6,280 nucleotides of DNA from an uncultured Eggerthellaceae bacterium (GTDB lineage Bacteria; Actinomycetota; Coriobacteriia; Coriobacteriales; Eggerthellaceae): the NCBI GenBank assembly GCA_934631995.1, contig CAKTYF010000115.1:1-6280 (forward strand), in the 5' to 3' direction. Below are positions 1 to 4,735 of the stretch, in pieces (positions within the stretch are counted from its first letter, which is position 1; the number at the start of each line of letters is the position of its first letter). The notes beneath the pieces are model-generated. The model had not been told where the DNA came from. It did not search any database and saw only the letters and a list, made by a program, of their open reading frames with translations. The position numbers and the translations under genes are program-made.

Positions 1-6
1 ATTGTA

Positions 7-1464
7 ATGCACTGGCTGGCCGTTGTTGGCTTCTCTTGTCTTATTGGCTGGGAACTATTGACGGTTTTTGCGCCGGGAACGCTGCTTCTTGATTTTATGG
101 CCATTGAAGAAGCAGTTGTGGTGCGTCTGATTTCGGTGCTCACGCTGGTGATTGCTTTTGTCGTTTTGGCAAAAGAAGGCGACTGGTGTTTTATCAACAG
201 GAATAAGCTGATTATTGCGGGAGCGTGCCTTTCGGTGCCTTCCGTGGTGGTTGCTATTGTGGGGCCGTTTTTGACGATTCCCTTCTTTTTGGTGTTTGCT
301 GCGTGGTTTTTGCTTGGCTTTGGCCAGGCGTTTTTGGCTCAGTACTGGTGCACGTTTTTCAGCCTGGTTCCCACGGGGCGCACCATGCGCAATATTGTTT
401 TCGGTGGTATGGGCGGCACGGTTTGCTACGGCGTTGCCGCTGGTCTGGGGCCAACGTGGGCGGGCTACAGCCTTGCCGTGCTGCTGCTGATTGCCGCGGT
501 GGTTATTGCGTACTACCTGATGAATATCATTCCGCCAGACACTATTCCCGATGTGAGCGAATTTCATAGCTCTACGGGTGTGAATTTCCCGGCGTTTTTC
601 TCGATTGCTTCGTGCGGCGCCGTGTATGGCTTCATGACGATTATTGCTTGCAGCTTGGGCCCCCTTGAGGCGCTTATTGGCGGTTGTTCAGGCATTTTCG
701 GCGTTTTGCTTTCGTTTGTGTGGTACAAGCTGGGCGCGAAAGCGGATATTGACATTGACATTGTGCAGCGCATTTCCTTGCCGCTGTTGGTGGCAAGCCT
801 TCTTCTTTCGGCGCTTTCTGAAGGTCCCTTACGCATGTTCTTCATTTGCATTTCGCTTGCGGCGCTGGCGCACAACCAGATGTTCAACTGGTATTCCATT
901 AGCATTGGGAACAAGGAATTCCGCATGCATCCCATTCGTCGCTATGCGCGCCGCGCTATTCCGTGCTGGGTGGGCTTTTTCGCGGGTTGCTGCGTTGCAT
1001 ATTACTGCGCCTTTGGGCTGCATCTGGAAGGCACGCCGTTTTTCTTTGTGGAAGCGGTGTTCGTGGTGGTTTTGGTTGCGGCGTTTTCCATTTACGGCGG
1101 CAATCAGTCCACGCGCCGCGAACAGCTCAACAACTTGATTGATGTTGCAGGTCAGGCCGCTGTTGTGGTGGGCTCGAACTTGGGCACCGAAAAGCACACG
1201 GACGATGTGACGTCTGAAGTTACCAGCGAAAGCTACGCCGATCACTGCACGGCGGTGGCGGAAAAGTATTCGCTTACTCCGCGCGAAAGCGAAGTGTTCA
1301 TGTGTTTGGCGCGCGGACGCAACGCCGAATACATTGCAAATCAGCTTATGGTTTCGCCCGCTACGGTGAAATCCCACATCTATCATATTTATCAGAAGCT
1401 GGGTGTGAACTCGCAGCAGCGTTTGATGGACTTGGTCGAAGGCGGCGAGCCGCAGGAGCCGTAA
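7..1464 (+). CDS. Membrane-anchored LuxR-family transcriptional regulator (12-TM N-terminal domain + C-terminal HTH)
   Basis: Encodes 485 residues from the ATG at 7. The frame is open to the window edge and only six bases precede this ATG, so no ribosome site can be judged and the true start may lie upstream. Residues 3-363 form about twelve hydrophobic helices (roughly 3-22, 35-54, 68-87, 90-111, 130-147, 153-172, 195-215, 220-240, 256-275, 276-292, 317-338, 343-363), split six and six by a polar loop near 173-195, like an MFS-type bundle. A polar linker (364-420) leads to a LuxR/GerE helix-turn-helix at about 421-478, with LTPRESEV at 423-430 and the recognition-helix segment VSPATVKSHIYHIYQKLGV around 449-467. 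There is no response-receiver domain. Proteins of this build are common in Coriobacteriia and usually lack an assigned ligand. The adjacent importer on the same strand suggests, as inference only, that it senses or regulates transport of the same substrate. Confidence 0.9.
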   Translation: MHWLAVVGFSCLIGWELLTVFAPGTLLLDFMAIEEAVVVRLISVLTLVIAFVVLAKEGDWCFINRNKLIIAGACLSVPSVVVAIVGPFLTIPFFLVFAAWFLLGFGQAFLAQYWCTFFSLVPTGRTMRNIVFGGMGGTVCYGVAAGLGPTWAGYSLAVLLLIAAVVIAYYLMNIIPPDTIPDVSEFHSSTGVNFPAFFSIASCGAVYGFMTIIACSLGPLEALIGGCSGIFGVLLSFVWYKLGAKADIDIDIVQRISLPLLVASLLLSALSEGPLRMFFICISLAALAHNQMFNWYSISIGNKEFRMHPIRRYARRAIPCWVGFFAGCCVAYYCAFGLHLEGTPFFFVEAVFVVVLVAAFSIYGGNQSTRREQLNNLIDVAGQAAVVVGSNLGTEKHTDDVTSEVTSESYADHCTAVAEKYSLTPRESEVFMCLARGRNAEYIANQLMVSPATVKSHIYHIYQKLGVNSQQRLMDLVEGGEPQEP

Positions 1465-1517
1465 GGCGCCGAGTGCTTCGACGAGCCGCAGGAGTCCTAG
1501 GGCGCCGGACGCTTCGG
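1446..1517. repeat. 36-bp imperfect tandem duplication spanning the regulator stop codon
   Basis: Two adjacent 36-base units, 1446-1481 and 1482-1517, match at 29 of 36 positions with no gaps and share the first 13 bases. Unit 1 holds the end of the regulator gene with its TAA (1462-1464). Unit 2 holds TAG at exactly the equivalent in-frame place (1498-1500). The copy therefore repeats the last codons (EPQEP versus EPQES) after the stop. The unit length is a multiple of three, so the frame is kept. Confidence 0.85.
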
Positions 1518-1524
1518 TGCCTTT
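1500..1524 (+). terminator. Weak GC-rich hairpin, possible terminator of the regulator gene
   Basis: Bases 1501-1509 can pair with 1513-1521 (nine pairs, two of them G-U) around a 3-base loop. Only three T residues follow before the sequence turns GC-rich again. The hairpin is visible, but the short T run makes a terminator role doubtful. No better terminator was seen between the regulator and the promoter at 1761. Confidence 0.3.
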
Positions 1525-1609
1525 GCGCTTCGCGGCGGCTTGGCGGCGGTGGGGGACGGCAGCGGTGAGCCGCGAGCTTAGAGGCGGGGCCTTCGCGCTT
1601 GCGGGGCGG
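1519..1609. repeat. Imperfect dispersed direct repeat in GC-rich spacer
   Basis: The segments 1519-1538 and 1589-1609 are similar (GCCTT[T/C]GCGCTT followed by GCGG-rich sequence), with one small gap and about two changes. They may be remnants of the local duplication that produced the 36-bp tandem unit next door, or simple GC-rich low-complexity similarity. Confidence 0.35.
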
Positions 1610-1760
1610 TGAATTGTTCGCACTGTGGGACACCAGGTTTTAGGGGTGCGTTGTCCGCAAACGGCGTTCGCATTTTCGTCAAGCATGCTTTTTACGCGGG
1701 GAATACGCAGCGATTCGCGCATCTTCCGTTCGATTTACGTTTGATTACTGCGAGTTTTCA

Positions 1761-1789
1761 TTGAATAGCTGACTGATTTCATTCATAAT
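1761..1789 (+). promoter_or_regulatory. Sigma70-like promoter of the binding-protein gene
   Basis: A -35 element TTGAAT (1761-1766, four of six consensus bases) and a -10 element CATAAT (1784-1789, five of six) are separated by exactly 17 bases within an AT-rich stretch. Transcription would start near 1796, giving a leader of about 74 bases before the start codon at 1870. This is the best promoter candidate in the gap, and it lies directly upstream of a gene with a strong ribosome site. Confidence 0.65.
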
Positions 1790-1795
1790 CAGTCA
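1770..1795. promoter_or_regulatory. Perfect 9-8-9 inverted repeat overlapping the promoter (candidate operator)
   Basis: The arms TGACTGATT (1770-1778) and AATCAGTCA (1787-1795) are perfect reverse complements around an 8-base spacer. The dyad occupies most of the -35/-10 spacer and the whole -10 box, and ends at the predicted transcription start. That is the classic place for a repressor site, and a dimeric helix-turn-helix protein would fit it. No T run follows, so it does not look like a terminator. Which protein binds is unknown; the LuxR-type regulator next door is one candidate. Confidence 0.6.
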
Positions 1796-1801
1796 TGTCA
1801 T

Positions 1802-1823
1802 AAACACATGCCTTTATGTGTTT
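1802..1823 (+). other. Perfect 8-bp stem-loop at the predicted 5' end of the mRNA
   Basis: AAACACAT (1802-1809) and ATGTGTTT (1816-1823) pair perfectly around a 6-base loop (1810-1815), extendable by one G-U pair. If transcription starts near 1796, this hairpin sits a few bases from the 5' end, where stem-loops often protect a message from decay. It could instead be a second protein-binding dyad. An upstream in-frame ATG at 1816 lies in the right arm and has no ribosome site. Confidence 0.5.
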
Positions 1824-1857
1824 CAGCTCAGGTGTCAAGAAAGACGCCTACACGTCC

Positions 1858-1864
1858 AAAGGAG
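1858..1864 (+). promoter_or_regulatory. Ribosome binding site deciding the start of the binding-protein gene
   Basis: AAAGGAG lies five bases before the ATG at 1870. It selects this ATG over the in-frame ATG at 1816, which lacks such a site and would add 18 residues in front of an otherwise normal signal peptide. Confidence 0.85.
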
Positions 1865-1869
1865 TTTCT

Positions 1870-3468
1870 ATGGTGAAGACTCAGGTTTCAAGGCGCACGT
1901 TCCTTGCGGGCTCTATGGTTTCCGCAGGCGCAATTGTGGCCGGGCTGTCCGCTTGCGGTTCTTCGAGCAGCTCTTCTGCTTCTGCTTCCGCTTCTGCTGC
2001 ATTTGAGGGTGGCGGAACCATCAACGCTGGTATTGCTTATGCAACCTCCAATGCCTACACCCCCGTTGGTGTAAGCGCTGCTGCTATTATGGCTGCTTAC
2101 TGCCACTGCTGCGAGGCCCTGTACGACCTTGACTACGCTAATGGCAACGCTCCTTACGCTGCTTTGGCTGCAGGCGATCCGGTTAAGGTTTCCGATACCG
2201 AATATACCATTGACCTGCGCGCCGATGCTAAGTACTACGACGGTTCTGCGGTTACCGCGGCCGACGTGAAGAACGCCATTGAGGTTGAAATTGCAAACGA
2301 CACCTACAAGTCTTTCTTGTCCTTCATCGAGGAAGTTCAGACCACCGATAAGGGTGTTAAGATCATCACGAACTATCCTGCCGAGGGTCTGCTGAAGCAG
2401 CGCTTGGCTTTGTGCCGTGTGTTCCCCGCCGCTACCGACGCTGCTGACCTTGACAAGGGTATCTTCCCGACCTCTGGTCCTTGGAAGATCACCGCTTGCA
2501 ATTACGACAAGGGTGGCGCTGTCGAGTTCGAGCCCAACGACAAGTACAACGGCTCCAAGCCGGTCAAGGCTGCCAAGATGCACTGGGATATTCTGAACGA
2601 CGACACCACGCGCACCACGTACTTCACCGACAAGACCTCTCTTGCCATGGAGAACGTGCCTGCTGCTAACGTTGACCTGATCAAGGGTGCTGGCGCTACG
2701 GTTGAAACGCTTGACTCCTTCGCACTGTGCTTCCTGCAGTTCAACACCACGAAGGCTCCGTTCAACGACAAGCGCGTTCGTCAGGCTCTGTTCTATGCAA
2801 TCGACATCGAGAAGCTTATCTCCAACCAGATGGCTGGCATGGCTGCTGCTCTGAAGAGCTTCTTGCCCGAGAGCTTCACGGGTTATCATCAGGCTTCCAC
2901 CGTGTACACCTATGATCCCGAGAAGGCAAAGAAGCTGTTGGCTGATGCTGGCGTTTCCGACCTGAAGCTTGAGCTCATGGTGAACGATCGTTGGCCGAAG
3001 GATCTGGCTCCGCAGATCAAGGAGAACTGGGATGCCATTTTGGGTGCCGATGCTGTTTCGCTGAACGTATGCGAAGTCAACTGGGCAACCATGAACAACT
3101 CCGACGAAGCAACGTACGACGTGCTGCTGACCCCGGGCGATCCTTCTTGCTTCGGCAAGGACCCCGACCTGCTGCTGACCTGGTGGTATGGCGACAACAT
3201 TTGGACGCGCAGCCGCACTTTCTGGGCCGAGAGCGATCCCACGAAGTTCGAGGAAATGCAGGGCTATCTGCAGGAAGCTCGTACGACCACGGGCGACACC
3301 CAGCAGAAGGCTTGGAACAAGTGCTTCGATCTTATCTCCGAGGAAGTGCCGCTGTATCCGCTGATGCACAAGTCCGTGACCACCGCTTGGTGGCCTGAGA
3401 AGCTGCAGGGCTTCAAGCCGGTTTCCACCACGGGTCTGTACTTCATTGATGCCGACGCTGCTAAATAA
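1870..3468 (+). CDS. ABC transporter substrate-binding lipoprotein, family 5 (DppA/OppA-like)
   Basis: Encodes 532 residues, a normal length for family 5 solute-binding proteins, which capture peptides, nickel chelates or similar ligands outside the membrane and hand them to a Dpp/Opp-type importer. The signal region carries a twin-arginine-like motif (SRRTFL, residues 7-12), a hydrophobic stretch and a lipobox LSAC with Cys29 as the lipidation site, so it reads as a Tat-exported lipoprotein. A Ser/Ala linker (30-44) follows. Family signatures include YDGSAVTAADV (123-133), TSGPWKI (201-207) and FNTTKAPFNDKRVRQAL (291-307). Residues 78-81 are Cys-His-Cys-Cys, and the mature protein has nine cysteines besides Cys29, many for an extracytoplasmic protein. 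Codon use leans to AAG, AAC and GAC, suggesting strong expression. The gene ends with paired stops TAA TAG. The family is certain; the ligand is not known. Its role with the downstream permeases is inferred from order. Confidence 0.95.
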   Translation: MVKTQVSRRTFLAGSMVSAGAIVAGLSACGSSSSSSASASASAAFEGGGTINAGIAYATSNAYTPVGVSAAAIMAAYCHCCEALYDLDYANGNAPYAALAAGDPVKVSDTEYTIDLRADAKYYDGSAVTAADVKNAIEVEIANDTYKSFLSFIEEVQTTDKGVKIITNYPAEGLLKQRLALCRVFPAATDAADLDKGIFPTSGPWKITACNYDKGGAVEFEPNDKYNGSKPVKAAKMHWDILNDDTTRTTYFTDKTSLAMENVPAANVDLIKGAGATVETLDSFALCFLQFNTTKAPFNDKRVRQALFYAIDIEKLISNQMAGMAAALKSFLPESFTGYHQASTVYTYDPEKAKKLLADAGVSDLKLELMVNDRWPKDLAPQIKENWDAILGADAVSLNVCEVNWATMNNSDEATYDVLLTPGDPSCFGKDPDLLLTWWYGDNIWTRSRTFWAESDPTKFEEMQGYLQEARTTTGDTQQKAWNKCFDLISEEVPLYPLMHKSVTTAWWPEKLQGFKPVSTTGLYFIDADAAK

Positions 3469-3516
3469 TAGTTGCGGTTTGAATCACTGAATGTACGCTT
3501 GTAAGGCATAAAAACA

Positions 3517-3563
3517 AAGAAGGGAGACGGTGCTTTTGGGCACTGTCCCCCTTCTTGTTCTTT
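3517..3563 (+). terminator. Intrinsic terminator after the binding-protein gene
   Basis: Bases 3517-3533 pair with 3540-3556 in a 17-position stem with one A-C mismatch and one G-U pair, closed by a 6-base loop (3534-3539) and followed by a T-rich tail (TTCTTT at 3558-3563). It lies about 50 bases past the stop codon. Partial read-through would leave the binding protein in excess over the membrane genes downstream. Confidence 0.8.
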
Positions 3564-3655
3564 CGGGGCGGAAAAACGCGGAAAATGTTTGCGTTGCTGT
3601 GTGCGAGCGGCGTGCGAACAAACGGGTTTGGCATTGCTTCGGAATTAAACAAAAA

Positions 3656-3691
3656 GTGGCGGTTTATCTGGGAAAACAGAAAGACCGCCGC
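3656..3691 (+). other. Imperfect long hairpin in the leader of the permease operon
   Basis: Bases 3658-3670 pair with 3677-3689 around the 6-base loop GGAAAA, with one A-A mismatch and one G-U pair. A further G-U and G-C pair extend the stem to 3656 and 3691. No T run follows, so it is not a typical terminator. It could be an RNA processing or stability element between the terminator and the permease genes. Confidence 0.4.
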
Positions 3692-3706
3692 ATTGCCAGA
3701 AGGCTT

Positions 3707-3735
3707 TTGACGCGAGCAAATCATAAGGGTGTTCT
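3707..3735 (+). promoter_or_regulatory. Weak promoter-like element before the permease genes
   Basis: TTGACG (3707-3712, five of six bases of the -35 consensus) is followed 17 bases later by TGTTCT (3730-3735, only three of six of the -10 consensus). The poor -10 makes this speculative. It is recorded because a terminator separates the permease genes from the upstream promoter, and some independent promoter would make sense. Confidence 0.22.
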
Positions 3736-3774
3736 CGCCAAGAGCCTTTTTCGGGCTTATTGCTTGAGTAGTTG

Positions 3775-3782
3775 AAAGGAGG
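3775..3782 (+). promoter_or_regulatory. Strong Shine-Dalgarno deciding the GTG start of the permease gene
   Basis: AAAGGAGG, continuing into AGGG, precedes the GTG at 3787 with four bases between. An in-frame TTG at 3772 lies immediately before this site, so a start there would make the Shine-Dalgarno part of the coding sequence (giving Lys-Gly-Gly-Gly). That argues for the GTG start. Confidence 0.8.
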
Positions 3783-3786
3783 AGGG

Positions 3787-4734
3787 GTGAATAATCTTGT
3801 CAGGCTTATTGGCCGCCGCTTGGTGGCGCTGCCTATTATGATTATCGGCGTAACGATTCTGGTATTCTTCGTTACGGCGTTGTCACCCATCGACCAGGCC
3901 TATACGGTTCTGGGCGAAAACGCAACTGTCGAACAGGTCGAGGCGTATCGCGCTGAAAATGGCCTGAACGATCCCATTATTGTCCAATACTTCACGTACA
4001 TGGGCAACTTGCTGCACGGTGATTTGGGTGTGTACGGTGCAACGAAAGCTTCGGTGGCGGATAAGATTGGCCAGGCGCTGCCGGTCACGCTTGAGCTTAC
4101 GTTTGCAGGTTTGATTATTGCGCTGGTTTTCTCCACCATTTTGGGTGTGGTGTCGGCTGTGTATCGCGATAAATGGCCCGACCAGGTTATCCGCGTGTTC
4201 TCCATTGCCAGCTTGTCTATGCCTTCGTTCTGGTTGGCTGTCTTGCTTATTTTGGCGTTTATGGGCGTTCTTCCCGTTTCAGGCAACTTGCCGGACTTCT
4301 TCCAGGATCCCGCAGGATGGTGCGCGCGCATGGCGCTGCCGGCTATCTCGTTGGCGGTTCCCGTTATTGGTCAAATGACGCGCGTTATTCGTACTTCCAT
4401 GGTAGAAGAGCTCGATAAGGGCTACGTGCGCACCGCTATTGGCGCGGGCATTCCCAAGCGCACCGTTATTGCGAAAAACGTGCTGCGCAACGCTCTGATC
4501 AGCCCCGTTACCGTTTTGGGTCTGCGCATTGCCCACTTGATCGGTGGCGCGGTGGTTATTGAGGTTATCTTCAACCTGCCGGGCATGGGCATGGCAATTC
4601 TGCAAGGCATCCAGGCCAATTACATTACGCTCGTGCAAGGCGTTGTTTTGGTGGTTGCCTTCTTCTTTATTGTCATCAACATTATTGTTGACATGCTGTA
4701 CATCCTGATCGACCCGCGTATTAGGACGGTGTAG
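3787..4734 (+). CDS. ABC transporter permease, DppB/OppB-like
   Basis: Encodes 315 residues from a GTG start, the usual length for DppB/OppB, one half of the membrane channel of a peptide/nickel-type importer. The short basic N-terminus (MNNLVRLIGRRL) leads into the first membrane helix (about 13-33). An extracytoplasmic loop with ENGLNDPIIVQYFTYMGNLL (57-76) follows, and then five more helices (near 98-122, 133-157, 180-197, 243-262 and 283-305). The cytoplasmic EAA-like loop that contacts the ATPase is seen as YVRTAIGAGIPKRTVIAKN around 213-231. Family hallmarks FNLPGMGM (262-269) and the terminal DMLYILIDPRIR (302-313) are intact. The gene is separated from the binding-protein gene by a terminator, but only one base separates its stop from the next gene, so those two are almost certainly cotranscribed and translationally coupled. 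Substrate cannot be deduced from the permease sequence. Confidence 0.95.
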   Translation: MNNLVRLIGRRLVALPIMIIGVTILVFFVTALSPIDQAYTVLGENATVEQVEAYRAENGLNDPIIVQYFTYMGNLLHGDLGVYGATKASVADKIGQALPVTLELTFAGLIIALVFSTILGVVSAVYRDKWPDQVIRVFSIASLSMPSFWLAVLLILAFMGVLPVSGNLPDFFQDPAGWCARMALPAISLAVPVIGQMTRVIRTSMVEELDKGYVRTAIGAGIPKRTVIAKNVLRNALISPVTVLGLRIAHLIGGAVVIEVIFNLPGMGMAILQGIQANYITLVQGVVLVVAFFFIVINIIVDMLYILIDPRIRTV

Positions 4735-4735
4735 C

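Larger units (their letters stand above)
1465..1869. other. Intergenic region between regulator and binding-protein gene
   Basis: This 405-base gap contains no convincing gene. The first 150 bases or so are very GC-rich and repetitive, with a tandem duplication, a second imperfect repeat and a weak hairpin. From about 1735 the sequence turns AT-rich and holds the promoter, dyad, 5'-leader hairpin and ribosome site listed separately. Open frames on either strand here lack ribosome sites and have proline/arginine-rich, low-complexity translations typical of GC-rich noncoding sequence. The stretch from about 1611 to 1740 shows nothing I can name. Confidence 0.75.
3469..3786. other. Intergenic region between binding-protein and permease genes
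   Basis: This gap of about 318 bases holds a strong intrinsic terminator at its left end, an imperfect hairpin near its middle, a poor promoter-like pair of boxes and the ribosome site of the permease gene. The open frame 3530-3775 on the + strand starts inside the terminator stem and lacks a ribosome site, so no gene is called here. Confidence 0.7.

Noticed and set aside
1446..1609. Repeats considered as a CRISPR array or mobile-element end
   Set aside because: There are only two adjacent units without spacers, no cas or transposase genes, and no terminal inverted repeats. Local tandem duplication explains it.
829..1722. Long antisense open frame opposite the regulator gene
   Set aside because: It overlaps a clear membrane/LuxR gene, its translation is rich in Arg, His and Asn without domain features, and no ribosome site precedes it. 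It is a composition shadow.
1770..1795. Dyad read as a terminator of the regulator gene
   Set aside because: No T run follows on either strand, the stem is AT-rich, and the dyad lies squarely over a good promoter.
1816..1869. Earlier in-frame ATG at 1816 for the binding-protein gene
   Set aside because: It lies in a hairpin arm, has no ribosome site, and would put 18 extra residues before a normal Tat/lipoprotein signal. The ATG at 1870 has AAAGGAG five bases upstream.
1888..3369. 493-codon antisense open frame opposite the binding-protein gene
   Set aside because: It mirrors the codon bias of a strongly expressed gene and shows no recognisable family, membrane segment or ribosome site.
3530..3775. 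Small + strand open frame (81 codons) between binding protein and permease
   Set aside because: It starts within the terminator stem, has no ribosome site and its translation resembles nothing known. The sequence is better explained as terminator plus leader.
3772..3786. TTG at 3772 as start of the DppB-like permease
   Set aside because: The strong Shine-Dalgarno would then be inside the coding sequence. GTG at 3787 follows that site and gives a typical DppB N-terminus.
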